Below are positions 20,937 to 35,093 of a DNA stretch of 64,000 bases, in pieces. Numbering within the stretch: the first letter of the stretch is position 1; every line of letters begins with the position of its first letter. The notes below the pieces were generated by a model. That model was not told the DNA's origin, did no database searches, and saw only the letters and a program-made list of their open reading frames with translations. A program made the position numbers and the translations under genes. The stretch is from Pseudoflavonifractor sp. An85 (GTDB lineage: Bacteria; Bacillota; Clostridia; Oscillospirales; Oscillospiraceae), in the NCBI RefSeq assembly GCF_002161235.1, contig NZ_NFHE01000012.1:1-64000 (forward strand), given 5' to 3'.

Positions 20937-21698
20937 GTGCTGAAGTTTATTGAAGTAACCGGCAAGAACGAAGACGAGGCCATTGCCAAGGGTCTGGCCC
21001 AGCTGGGTCTGGACCGGGACGATGTGTCCGTGGAGATTTTGGAGCGGGGTAAGACCGGATTTTTGGGCATCGGTTCGGTGCCCGCCAAGGTCAAGCTCAC
21101 CTACGAGGCCCCCGAGGAGGAAGTGGTGGCTGAGCCCGCCGCCCCCGTGGTGGAGGAGGAGCCCCAGGCTGCCCCCGCCATGGCTGCTGTGGAGGAGACT
21201 GTGGTGGAGACTTCCACACCCGTGGAGGAAGTTGTGGAGGATGACGTGGCTCAGGCCATCATCCGTTTCCAGTCCGGCCTGTTTGCCCAGATGGGCGTGG
21301 AGGCCACGTCCCGGGTTACCCGTAACGAGGATACCTACCAGGTGGTGCTGGAGGGCGAGAACATGGGCGCCCTCATTGGCCACCGGGGCGAGACCCTGGA
21401 TGCCATCCAGCAGCTCACCGGCTATGTGGTCAACCGTGGTCGCAGCCACCGGGTGCGCATCCATGTGGATGCGGAAGGGTATCGTGCCCGCCGGGAGGAG
21501 GCGCTGCAGCGTCTGGCCCACAAGACGGCTACCAAGGTGGTCAAGTACCGCCGCAACATCACTCTGGAGGCCATGAATGCCTACGAGCGGCACGTCATCC
21601 ACGCCGCTCTCCAGGACGTGGCCGGTGTGAGCACCTATTCCACCGGCACCGAGCCCAACCGCCGCACCGTTGTGGCTTACGCCCCCCAGAAGCGCTGA
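20937..21698 (+). CDS. jag: Jag/KhpB RNA-binding protein (SpoIIIJ-associated)
   Basis: 253 residues with a Jag-N domain (1-50, including the conserved GKTGFLGIG), an acidic Val/Glu/Pro-rich linker (about 55-110), a KH domain with GENMGALIGHRGETLDAIQ, and an R3H domain ending near the C-terminus with TGTEPNRRTVVAY. The start is GTG with GGAAGGAG upstream. KhpB-type proteins bind many RNAs and influence cell division. Confidence 0.95.
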   Translation: MLKFIEVTGKNEDEAIAKGLAQLGLDRDDVSVEILERGKTGFLGIGSVPAKVKLTYEAPEEEVVAEPAAPVVEEEPQAAPAMAAVEETVVETSTPVEEVVEDDVAQAIIRFQSGLFAQMGVEATSRVTRNEDTYQVVLEGENMGALIGHRGETLDAIQQLTGYVVNRGRSHRVRIHVDAEGYRARREEALQRLAHKTATKVVKYRRNITLEAMNAYERHVIHAALQDVAGVSTYSTGTEPNRRTVVAYAPQKR

Positions 21699-21713
21699 GA
21701 GATCAACAACTTC

Positions 21714-21748
21714 ATGGCCTGCTGTGGAAATCCACGGCAGGCCATTGT
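21714..21748 (+). terminator. Terminator after jag
   Basis: ATGGCCTGCTGTGG (21714-21727) and CCACGGCAGGCCAT (21732-21745) form a 14-bp stem with one G-T-type mismatch and a 4-nt loop. The T run is weak (TGTTGT). Confidence 0.7.
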
Positions 21749-21806
21749 TGTACCATGATTTTTCCCTTATGCCAGGAAAACGCGCTCATTCGATTTGCTC
21801 CGCAGG

Positions 21807-22233
21807 GTGACTTTTGTTCGGGCAAAAGTCACCAAAACCCGCCTAGGGCGTTCCCCCCTAGGTACCTCCCTGAGGTCTCCTTGCATGGCGCTGGAGCATC
21901 CCCCACCGACGCTGAGGTATGTGGAATTGTCTGTCCTCCTTGCGCCGCTGCCGCTGAGCATTCCGTGTGGTACCACGGTGCTTCTTTGGCAACAGCGTCT
22001 GGCTTGGGAGCAAGCTGTCAGCTACCACCCATGACAGGCCCTGTGCTTCTGAGGCAAATTTTTTCTACATTGGGACAGTGAGCGGCAGCGGATATAGCGG
22101 CATAGAGTATCGGTTTATCCCAGGGCCGGTTTGGGTTGTTCCAGAGCCAAAGGGCTGCTGACCCCAGCAGGGTACCTAGGGGTGCAACCCCTAGGCGATT
22201 CTTTCCCCCATTTCTCATCGTGGAGAAATGGGG
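21807..22233. repeat. Gene-free stretch with two inverted, diverged repeat copies and hairpins
   Basis: Between jag and yaaO there is no credible gene for about 560 nt. Copy 1 (about 21840-21957) and copy 2 (about 22079-22197, inverted) share an outer block with CGCCTAGGG and CCCCTAGGTACC, a middle block of the type TGGCKCTGGARCAWCCC, and an inner block CCGCTGCCGCT (21945-21955 against 22081-22091). Flanking hairpins are GTGACTTTTG/CAAAAGTCAC (21807-21832) and CCCCATTTCTC/GAGAAATGGGG (22206-22233). The unit could be a transcribed structured RNA or the two ends of a small mobile repeat. Confidence 0.65.
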
Positions 22234-22312
22234 CCCAGCGGAGCGCGTCTCCCTGCCAGACTGGCAAGTCTGAAATGGTAATTGATAAAGAGTGAAAAGG
22301 AAGCGATGCTTT

Positions 22313-23653
22313 ATGCCAACTCCCCTATATGATCGGCTGTGCATCTTAGCGCACCAGCCCCTTACCCGCCTGGACATGCCCGGCCACCACGGCCACCCCG
22401 CACCGGGACTGGAGTTCTGGCCCGCTCACCTGGACGTCACCGAACACCCCGCCACCGGCGACCTCTTTGACCCCGAGGAAGGGGACCCCATCCAGGAGGC
22501 CCAAGACCTGTGGGCCAAAGAAGTGGGCATGGACGCCTGCCTCTTCCTCACCGGCGGCTCCACCCAGGGCATCCACGCCGCCCTGGCCCTCACCGCCGGG
22601 GTGGGCAGCGAAGTGCTCCTGGACCGGGGCAGTCACCGCTCGGTGTTCAACGCCCTGGCCCTGTTGGACCTCACCCCCCACTACCTGCCCCGGCCCTGGC
22701 TGGAGGAGGAGGGGGTCACCGGCCCCATCCAGCCTCAAGACGTGGAGCGGGCGCTGCAAGAGCACCCCAATGTCAAAACAGTTTGTATTACCTCACCCAC
22801 CTATTACGGTGTGTTGTCGAATTTGCCTGCCATTGCCGCGGTGTGCCACCGCCACGGAGCCAAGCTGATGGTGGACGGGGCCCATGGGGCCCACCTGCCT
22901 TTCCTGGGTTACACTGGGTATCAGAGCGCCGACGTGGTGGTGGTCTCCGCCCACAAGACCCTTTCCGCCCCGGGGCAGACCGCCCTGCTGCTGGCCCAGG
23001 GATACACCGGGGACGACCTGCGCCGGGTGGCCTCCCTCTACGGCACCTCCTCTCCCAACTATGTGATGATGGCCGCCCTGGACGTGGTGCGGGACTACCT
23101 GGAGAGGGACGGGCGGCAAGCTTACACAGAAACGGCGAAACTTGTGGAAAACTTGCGCTCTACCCACCCCGCCCTGCGCCCGGTGGGGGTGGAGCTGGAC
23201 CCCACCCGACTGGTGCTGAAGTGCGGGGACGGCTATGGAGCAGCCCGCACCCTCATGGAGCGGGGCATCTATTACGAGATGGCGGACAGCGGCCATGTGG
23301 TGCTGATTTTCACCTGTGCCGACGGCCCCCAAACAGTGGCCGCCCTCACCGCCGCCCTGGAGGGTGTGGAGCTGGGAGGCAGTTCTCCTCTGCCGCCTCC
23401 TCCGCCCCCACCGCCCCAGGTGATGAGTCCCCGGCAGGCCCTGTTTGCCCCCATGGAAGGGGTGGAATGGGCGAGAGCAGAGGGGCGGGTGTGCGCCTGT
23501 CAGCTGGCCCCCTACCCGCCGGGAATCCCCGTGGTGGCCCCTGGTGAAAAAGTAGACAAAAAACATCTGGCCTATTTGGCCCAGATAGGATATAATACTG
23601 GTAGTATCCAAGTGGTCCAAAACCATTGGCCTAGTAAGGGGGAGATCCTATGA
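22313..23653 (+). CDS. yaaO: PLP-dependent Orn/Lys/Arg decarboxylase-family protein (YaaO-like)
   Basis: 446 residues. The N-terminus MPTPLYDRL and LDMPGHHGHP match the YaaO/SpeA-type fold I decarboxylases. The PLP lysine is in VVVSAHKTLSAPGQT, preceded by VDGAHGAHLPF. The ATG at 22313, with AAGGAAG upstream, is preferred over an in-frame GTG seven codons earlier. The C-terminal domain contains a run of eight prolines (about residue 365), an EF-P-dependent stall site. Substrate (lysine, arginine or ornithine) cannot be told. The stop overlaps yaaQ, and the order matches the Bacillus yaaO-yaaQ-holB-yaaT region without tmk and yaaR. Confidence 0.88.
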   Translation: MPTPLYDRLCILAHQPLTRLDMPGHHGHPAPGLEFWPAHLDVTEHPATGDLFDPEEGDPIQEAQDLWAKEVGMDACLFLTGGSTQGIHAALALTAGVGSEVLLDRGSHRSVFNALALLDLTPHYLPRPWLEEEGVTGPIQPQDVERALQEHPNVKTVCITSPTYYGVLSNLPAIAAVCHRHGAKLMVDGAHGAHLPFLGYTGYQSADVVVVSAHKTLSAPGQTALLLAQGYTGDDLRRVASLYGTSSPNYVMMAALDVVRDYLERDGRQAYTETAKLVENLRSTHPALRPVGVELDPTRLVLKCGDGYGAARTLMERGIYYEMADSGHVVLIFTCADGPQTVAALTAALEGVELGGSSPLPPPPPPPPQVMSPRQALFAPMEGVEWARAEGRVCACQLAPYPPGIPVVAPGEKVDKKHLAYLAQIGYNTGSIQVVQNHWPSKGEIL

Positions 23654-23973
23654 AACTGATCATTGCTATCATCAACCATGACGATGTGGGTACCGTGACC
23701 CAGAACCTGTCCAAGAAGGGATTTTCGTCCACCCGCCTGTCCACCACCGGTGGCTTTTTGATGGCGGGCAACGTGACGCTGCTCATCGGCGTGGAGGACG
23801 AGAAGGTACAGGCAGTGATGGACATCATCCGGGAATACTCCCACAGCCGCAAGCAGATCATTCCCACCGCATCCGAGATGACCTACGGTTACATTCCCAC
23901 CATGCCGGTGGAGGTCACCGTGGGCGGCGCCACTGTGTTTGTGGTGGATGTGGAGCGGTTTGAGCGGCTGTGA
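23650..23973 (+). CDS. darA: Cyclic-di-AMP receptor, PII-like (YaaQ/DarA/PstA)
   Basis: 107 residues. It has the PII-like fold and the family signature RLSTTGGFLMAGNVTLLIGV, which contributes to c-di-AMP binding at trimer interfaces. The ATG overlaps the yaaO stop as ATGA, and AAGGGGAG lies upstream. It is a signal-sensing protein without a known output partner; its link to holB and ricT is conserved synteny only. Confidence 0.93.
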   Translation: MKLIIAIINHDDVGTVTQNLSKKGFSSTRLSTTGGFLMAGNVTLLIGVEDEKVQAVMDIIREYSHSRKQIIPTASEMTYGYIPTMPVEVTVGGATVFVVDVERFERL

Positions 23974-24719
23974 TGGAATTGCCCCAGTCTCTCTCCCACG
24001 CCTACCTCATCACCGGAGGCAGTGAGGACAGCCGCATCCAGTTGGCCCGATCGTTGGCCGCGGCTTATCTGTGTACCGGGCACCCCGTCCCCTGCGGGGT
24101 GTGCCGGCATTGCCGGAAGGTGCAAGGGGAGGTCCACCCCGACGTACAGTGGGTGACCACCCTGGGGGATAAACGAGAAATCACCGTGGATCAGGCCCGG
24201 GCTCTCCGGGCCGATCTCTATGTGACCCCCAACGAGGGGGCGCGGAAGGTGTATATTATCTCCCCCGCCGACGCTCTGAATCCAGCGGCCCAAAATGCCC
24301 TGCTGAAAAGTTTGGAGGACGGCCCTGCCTATGGGGCTTTTCTTCTGCTGGCGGAGCAGCCCGGTCGCTTGCTGGAGACGGTGAGAAGCCGGTGTGAGAC
24401 CCTGGCCCTGCCGCCGGAACAGTCCCAGCCCGACCCCCAGCAGTTGGAGAAGGCCCAGGAGTTGGCCCGACTGCTGCTTACAGGCGGGGAGCTGGAGGTG
24501 GCCCAGAGGTTGACCGCAATGGAGCTGGCCAAGCCGAAAAGCGCCCAGCTGTTGGAACTTCTGTCCCTCACCGAGGGGTGTGTGGCCCAGCAGCTGTCCA
24601 ACTACCCCGCCCGAGGGGCCAAGGTGCTGCAAATTTTGAAGCAGTGCCGGGAAAATGGAGTGTACAACCCCGGCGCGGGCCATGTGCTGGGGTGGGTGTG
24701 CGCCCGACTGTTCGGCTGA
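23973..24719 (+). CDS. holB: DNA polymerase III delta-prime subunit (clamp loader)
   Basis: 248 residues. The zinc-binding site CGVCRHCRKV and the sequence YVTPNEGARKVYIISPADALNPAAQNALLKSLEDGP are diagnostic of DnaX/HolB clamp-loader subunits. The Walker A position reads ITGGSEDSRIQLAR, lacking GKT, so it probably does not hydrolyse ATP, as is common for delta-prime. The start ATG overlaps the yaaQ stop (TGATG) with no strong ribosome site, so it is translated by coupling. The C-terminal domain is short. Confidence 0.9.
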   Translation: MELPQSLSHAYLITGGSEDSRIQLARSLAAAYLCTGHPVPCGVCRHCRKVQGEVHPDVQWVTTLGDKREITVDQARALRADLYVTPNEGARKVYIISPADALNPAAQNALLKSLEDGPAYGAFLLLAEQPGRLLETVRSRCETLALPPEQSQPDPQQLEKAQELARLLLTGGELEVAQRLTAMELAKPKSAQLLELLSLTEGCVAQQLSNYPARGAKVLQILKQCRENGVYNPGAGHVLGWVCARLFG

Positions 24720-24759
24720 AACGGCCCCTGGAGGGCCTGAGATATACGGAGGAACATCC

Positions 24760-26058
24760 ATGACAGAGATCATCGCAGTCCGCTTCAAAGCGGGCGGAAA
24801 ACAGTATTATTTTGACCCACAGGGCCTGCAGATTCCACAGGGAACCGGGGTGATTGTGGAAACCGGAAAGGGGTTGGAGTACGGCACTTGTTCCCGTTCC
24901 AACGCCATGGTACGGGACGACGTGGTGGTGCAGCCCCTGCGTCCTGTGGTGCGCGTGGCCACCGCCAAGGACGAAAAGCAGGTCAAGGACAACCATCGCA
25001 AGGAAAAAGAGGCCATGAAGGTGTGCCAGCAGCTGGTGGAGCGCCACGGCCTGGATATGAAGCTGGTGGAAGTGGAATACAGCTTCGACGGCAGCAAGAT
25101 CATCTTCTTCTTCACCTCGGAGGGCCGGGTGGACTTCCGGGCCCTGGTGAAGGATCTGGCCAGCATCTTCCGCTCTCGCATCGAGCTGCGCCAAATTGGT
25201 GTGCGGGACGAGGCCCGGATGCTGGGCGGCCTGGGCATCTGCGGCAAGCCCTTTTGCTGCCACCAGTTCCTGGACGAGTTCCAGCCGGTGTCCATCAAGA
25301 TGGCCAAGACTCAGAACCTGTCTCTGAACCCCACCAAGATTTCCGGCACCTGCGGGCGTCTGATGTGCTGCTTGAAGTATGAGCAGGACGCCTATGAGGA
25401 CGCCATGAAGCGCTGTCCCAAGCAGGACTCCTTTGTGGAGTGTCCCGACGGAGTGGGCAACGTCACCGCCGTCAATCTCCTGCGGGAGCAGGTGAAGGTG
25501 CGCCTGGAGGACTCCACCGAGCAGCCCAAGACCTACCGTACCACCGAGATTCGGGTGGTGCGTTCTGGCAAGGGCAAGCGGCCTGAGGACTATGTGGCGC
25601 CCCCCAAGGAGGAGCTGGAGAAGCTGCGCTACATTCCCCCCAAGGAGGAGCGGCGGCTGTCTGAGGGCTCCAGTCTGGCAGCGCTCTTGGAGCAGTATAT
25701 GGCGGTCAACCAGCCCGAGGAGGAGAAAAAGACCTCCTCCCGCTCTCGCCGCCGCCGTGGCGGGGCCAAGAAGGAGACCCAACCCGAGACCAAGCCCAAG
25801 CAGCAGCCGGCGGCTTCCACCGCTGGGGACAAGCCCAAGGCCAAGTCTGGCGGCGGTGCGTCCCAGGGTGGCAACAAGCGGCCCAACCGTGGCCCCAAGC
25901 CCCAGCAGGGCCAGAACAAGAGCGGCGCACAACAGTCCAATAAGGCCCAGCAGCCTAACAAGCAGGAGGGCCAGGGCAACACCGGCGAGAAGCGCCGTCG
26001 CAGCCGCCCCCACCACCGCCGCAGAAAGCCCCAGGGCGAGGGTGGCACAGCCAACTGA
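24760..26058 (+). CDS. ricT: RicT/YaaT, PSP1-domain subunit of the Y-complex, with basic tail
   Basis: 432 residues. The PSP1 core (about 1-275) has the cysteine cluster GGLGICGKPFCCHQF and GTCGRLMCCLKYEQDAYE, which binds an iron-sulfur cluster with RicA/RicF. In Bacillus the complex governs RNase Y-dependent mRNA maturation and sporulation. Beyond about residue 300 lies a Lys/Arg/Gln/Gly/Asn-rich low-complexity tail of about 125 residues (with RSRRRRGG and RRRSRPHHRRRK), absent from the 275-residue Bacillus protein and likely RNA-binding. ATG at 24760 follows CGGAGGA. Confidence 0.9.
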   Translation: MTEIIAVRFKAGGKQYYFDPQGLQIPQGTGVIVETGKGLEYGTCSRSNAMVRDDVVVQPLRPVVRVATAKDEKQVKDNHRKEKEAMKVCQQLVERHGLDMKLVEVEYSFDGSKIIFFFTSEGRVDFRALVKDLASIFRSRIELRQIGVRDEARMLGGLGICGKPFCCHQFLDEFQPVSIKMAKTQNLSLNPTKISGTCGRLMCCLKYEQDAYEDAMKRCPKQDSFVECPDGVGNVTAVNLLREQVKVRLEDSTEQPKTYRTTEIRVVRSGKGKRPEDYVAPPKEELEKLRYIPPKEERRLSEGSSLAALLEQYMAVNQPEEEKKTSSRSRRRRGGAKKETQPETKPKQQPAASTAGDKPKAKSGGGASQGGNKRPNRGPKPQQGQNKSGAQQSNKAQQPNKQEGQGNTGEKRRRSRPHHRRRKPQGEGGTAN

Positions 26059-26073
26059 GAACGATCACTTCAA

Positions 26074-26110
26074 ACAGATGCAGTTCCCCACAGCTGCATC
26101 TGTTTTTTTA
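26074..26110 (+). terminator. Terminator after ricT
   Basis: ACAGATGCAG (26074-26083) and CTGCATCTGT (26094-26103) form a 10-bp stem followed by TTTTTTT. Confidence 0.9.
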
Positions 26111-26123
26111 CAAGGAGGAACCT

Positions 26124-26750
26124 ATGAAAACCTACCAAGCGGTGCTCTACGATATCGACGGCACCTTGCTCAACACAGTGAATATGAACCTATATCCCCT
26201 GCTGCGCATCATCCGGGAGGAGTTGGGGGAGGAGCGCAAACTGGAGGACGTGTTGAAATACATGGCCTACCCCGGCATGAGAACCTTGGAGGAGCTGGGG
26301 GTGCAGGATACGCACACCGCATATCAGCGGTGGGTGCGCTACGTCAACGAGTACGAGGAGGGGGCCACCCTCTACCCCGGTATTGTGGAGACCCTGGAGG
26401 GATTACAGGCTCGGGGCGTACGTCAGGCGGTGGTGTCCTCCAAAAATCACGCCCAGTACCAGATTGATATGGTGGGCAATGGCCTGGATGTCTATATGGA
26501 GACGGCAGTGCTGGTGGAGGACACCACCCGGCACAAGCCCCATCCAGACCCCCTGTTGGAGTGCCTGAAGCGGCTGAATCTGGCTCCCCATCAGGTGCTG
26601 TATGTGGGGGATACCCGTTCCGACAGCCTGGCGGCTCAGGCAGCCGGGGTGGATTTTGCCTATGCCCGGTGGGGCAGCGTGGAGCAGCAGCCGGTGGAAT
26701 ATGCGGCCTGTGTGCTGGATCAGCCCCAGCAACTGCTGACTCAGGTGTAA
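26124..26750 (+). CDS. HAD-superfamily phosphatase (PpaX/phosphoglycolate phosphatase-like)
   Basis: 208 residues. HAD motif I is YDIDGTLLNT (residues 8-17), motif II is VVSSKNHAQY, and motifs III/IV are HKPHPDPLL and VGDTRSDSLAA. The cap helices lie between motifs I and II, as in PpaX and phosphoglycolate phosphatases. The exact substrate is unknown. ATG follows AAGGAGGAACCT. It has its own terminator and sits just after the ricT terminator, so it is probably weakly read through or independently promoted. Confidence 0.85.
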   Translation: MKTYQAVLYDIDGTLLNTVNMNLYPLLRIIREELGEERKLEDVLKYMAYPGMRTLEELGVQDTHTAYQRWVRYVNEYEEGATLYPGIVETLEGLQARGVRQAVVSSKNHAQYQIDMVGNGLDVYMETAVLVEDTTRHKPHPDPLLECLKRLNLAPHQVLYVGDTRSDSLAAQAAGVDFAYARWGSVEQQPVEYAACVLDQPQQLLTQV

Positions 26751-26782
26751 CCAGTTTGTTCAACTCAAAAACGAGATATCTT

Positions 26783-26817
26783 AGAATGCAGTGGAGTTCC
26801 ACTGCATTCTTTTTTTA
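26783..26817 (+). terminator. Terminator after the HAD gene
   Basis: AGAATGCAGTGGA (26783-26795) and TCCACTGCATTCT (26798-26810) form a perfect 13-bp arm pair followed by a run of T. Confidence 0.93.
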
Positions 26818-26916
26818 GGAAAAATAGGAAATGCAACAAAACACCGGATTATGGATTTAACCAAAAATACCCTGTTAAATGGAAGGATATTGAAGCAAAA
26901 TATACAATTTTATGGG

Positions 26917-26945
26917 TTGCGAATGGGGGTGTAATTTGATATGAT
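26917..26945 (+). promoter_or_regulatory. Candidate promoter of the GH2 gene
   Basis: TTGCGA (26917-26922) and TATGAT (26940-26945) are 17 nt apart. The leader to the ATG at 27027 is about 75 nt. Confidence 0.55.
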
Positions 26946-26984
26946 GTGAAAAATGGTGCCAAATCATCGGGTGAAATTTTATGA

Positions 26985-33341
<6,357 letters not shown>

Positions 33342-33356
33342 CATCCATTCCGGATA

Positions 33357-33395
33357 AAACATTCCCCAGACCGTCTTGGGCTGGGGAATGTTTTT
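33357..33395 (+). terminator. Bidirectional terminator after the GH2 gene
   Basis: AAACATTCCCCAG (33357-33369) and CTGGGGAATGTTT (33381-33393) form a perfect 13-bp stem followed by TT. A/T runs flank both sides. Before the mobile element arrived it would have lain between convergent GH2 and divIVA genes. Confidence 0.92.
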
Positions 33396-33422
33396 GTCTT
33401 TGGGTGCGCAACAGCGGAAAGG

Positions 33423-33471
33423 GCAAAAAAAACCGTGAACCTTTGGTTTAACAGTGATAAGGAACTAATTT
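33423..33471 (+). repeat. Left terminal inverted repeat of the element
   Basis: The 49-nt sequence aligns without gaps to the reverse complement of 48211-48259 at 38 of 49 positions, sharing CCGTGAACC, AGTGA and AACTA blocks. Part of it also pairs with sequence just inside (AACAGTGATAAG with CTTATCAACTGTT; AACCGT with ACGGTT), so the end folds into its own stem. Confidence 0.85.
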
Positions 33472-33514
33472 ACTTATCAACTGTTAGCTGACGGTTTCCG
33501 GGGTGCATACGGAC

Positions 33515-33555
33515 AAATCCCGTCTGATTTCTAACAGGAAGTCAGACGGGATTTT
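33515..33555 (+). terminator. Hairpin terminator inside the left end of the element
   Basis: AAATCCCGTCTGA (33515-33527) and TCAGACGGGATTT (33542-33554) form a 13-bp stem followed by TCTCTTT. It would insulate the element's first gene from host transcription entering from the left. Confidence 0.8.
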
Positions 33556-33587
33556 CTCTTTATATCACGAATTATGGAGGACATACC

Positions 33588-33836
33588 ATGAAAACCTTAA
33601 TATCTTGTGCCTACAACATGGATAACTGCTGTGTAGAATTGAAATTCAACGATGGCAGCATGATTGCCATTGATACGATTGCGGTTGAAAATGAGATTGC
33701 CGACAATATGTATCAGCGGTCAGAATTGGACTATCTGATTTACAATGACCCGATTGGATATGCCGACCTTATCTTGAATGGCGATTCCGAAACCTATTTC
33801 AAAACTGTAACTGAATGTAATTCTTTGGATACTTAA
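33588..33836 (+). CDS. Small DUF6061-like protein
   Basis: 82 residues beginning MKTLISCAYNMDNCCVELKF. It has no hydrophobic segment and no nucleic-acid motif, and is mildly acidic. It resembles small DUF6061-type proteins found on clostridial chromosomes and mobile elements; the function is unknown. ATG follows ATGGAGGACATACC. It stands alone between a terminator-like hairpin and the lacI promoter. Confidence 0.65.
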   Translation: MKTLISCAYNMDNCCVELKFNDGSMIAIDTIAVENEIADNMYQRSELDYLIYNDPIGYADLILNGDSETYFKTVTECNSLDT

Positions 33837-33914
33837 CAATCACACCACCCATGGAAAGAAAAATTTCTATGGGTGGTTCTTTTTTATTTCATGTTTAGGT
33901 TATGCGGATAACCT

Positions 33915-33943
33915 TTGACTTATCTGCGTAAAATGAATAGAAT
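33915..33943 (+). promoter_or_regulatory. Promoter of the LacI-family gene with inverted repeat upstream
   Basis: TTGACT (33915-33920) and TAGAAT (33938-33943) are 17 nt apart. Immediately upstream, GGTTAT-GCGG-ATAACC (33898-33913) is a palindrome that could be an operator for self-regulation. Confidence 0.65.
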
Positions 33944-33981
33944 AAAAGAAGATTATCACCTAAATGGGAGGGAAAGCAAAA

Positions 33982-34986
33982 ATGGAACAACGTGTGCGGA
34001 TTTGTGACATTGCGGAGGAATTAGGACTAAGCACCGCTACGGTATCGAATGTGATCCACGGTAAAACAAATAAAGTTTCCGATGAGACAGTTCAGCGTGT
34101 AACAGCCTTGCTGGAGGAGCGTCAGTACATTCCCAGTATGGCAGGGATTCTCCTTGCACGGAATAGTTCCAAAATCATCGGTGTCTTTGTCAATGACCAC
34201 GAAAAATATGAGGGACACACGCTGGATGATTTTTTCATTGCGTCCTCCTTAAACTTCCTTTCCACAGAAATTGAATCCAGCGGACGGTTTATGATGGTAA
34301 AAAAAGCCAAATGCGCTGAGGAAATCATTCGATTTGCCTCCATGTGGAATATGGATGGGATTGTTGTGATTGGATTTTGCGATCCGGATTATATGTACCT
34401 GCGTAATCATATGCGAATCCCTTTTGCGGTTTATGATGGCTTTTGCGAAAAACCGGAGCGAATACTCAACATCACGATTGATAATTTTGAAGGTGGCTAT
34501 CAGATGGGATGCCATTTCCGTGAATTAGGGCATCAAACAGCTCTGTGCATTTCGGATAATAACATTTGCGTGGACATGGAACGCTTCTGCGGTTTTTGCA
34601 AGGGATTTGCCCCCGGTAAGGCAGATCTTTTGCTGATCCCAATGCAAAAGGAACAGAGATGGTCGTTTTATCTGTCAAATTTGGAGAAATTTCAACAGGT
34701 GACCGCTGTGTTTGCAGTTTCAGATTACTATGCTATAGATTTGATGCATTTCCTGATTGAGCAAGGCTTTTCAGTGCCAGAGGATATTTCTGTGGCAGGA
34801 TTTGATGATACGCCTATGTGTGAAATGGTCCCTCCAACTTTGACCACAATAAAACAGGATGGTGCTTTGCGTGCAAAAATTGCTATTAGAAAGCTGAAAG
34901 AGCTGAGAGAAGGTAAAGAAATCTGCACAGAAGTGAAATTGCCAGTGTCTTTAGTTGTACGCAGAAGCACGAAGGAACATAAGTAA
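33982..34986 (+). CDS. LacI-family transcriptional regulator
   Basis: 334 residues. The helix-turn-helix VRICDIAEELGLSTATVSNVIHGKTNKVS (first 35 residues) and hinge region are standard for LacI/GalR proteins. The ligand-binding domain follows with the usual GFDDTPMCEMVPPTLTTIKQD region. ATG at 33982 follows GGGAGGG; a start six codons earlier lacks a site. The next genes are a MATE exporter and AAC(3) on the same strand, so it may regulate them, though each has a plausible promoter of its own. The inducer is unknown. Confidence 0.9.
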   Translation: MEQRVRICDIAEELGLSTATVSNVIHGKTNKVSDETVQRVTALLEERQYIPSMAGILLARNSSKIIGVFVNDHEKYEGHTLDDFFIASSLNFLSTEIESSGRFMMVKKAKCAEEIIRFASMWNMDGIVVIGFCDPDYMYLRNHMRIPFAVYDGFCEKPERILNITIDNFEGGYQMGCHFRELGHQTALCISDNNICVDMERFCGFCKGFAPGKADLLLIPMQKEQRWSFYLSNLEKFQQVTAVFAVSDYYAIDLMHFLIEQGFSVPEDISVAGFDDTPMCEMVPPTLTTIKQDGALRAKIAIRKLKELREGKEICTEVKLPVSLVVRRSTKEHK

Positions 34987-35037
34987 AATTGCACAAATCT
35001 ACAAAGCGTATTTTGTAAATAGTTACATACTTAACCT

Positions 35038-35066
35038 TTGTAATTCCACTTCCCGGTTGCTACAAT
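35038..35066 (+). promoter_or_regulatory. Promoter of the MATE-AAC(3) unit
   Basis: TTGTAA (35038-35043) and TACAAT (35061-35066) are 17 nt apart, about 28 nt upstream of the MATE ATG. Confidence 0.65.
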
Positions 35067-35093
35067 GGAAACAAATCAATTGGGAGGTGTGTT

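Noticed and set aside
21755-22161. Short plus-strand frames in the jag-yaaO gap
   Set aside because: They lie in the inverted-repeat block; no ribosome sites and translations do not resemble any family.
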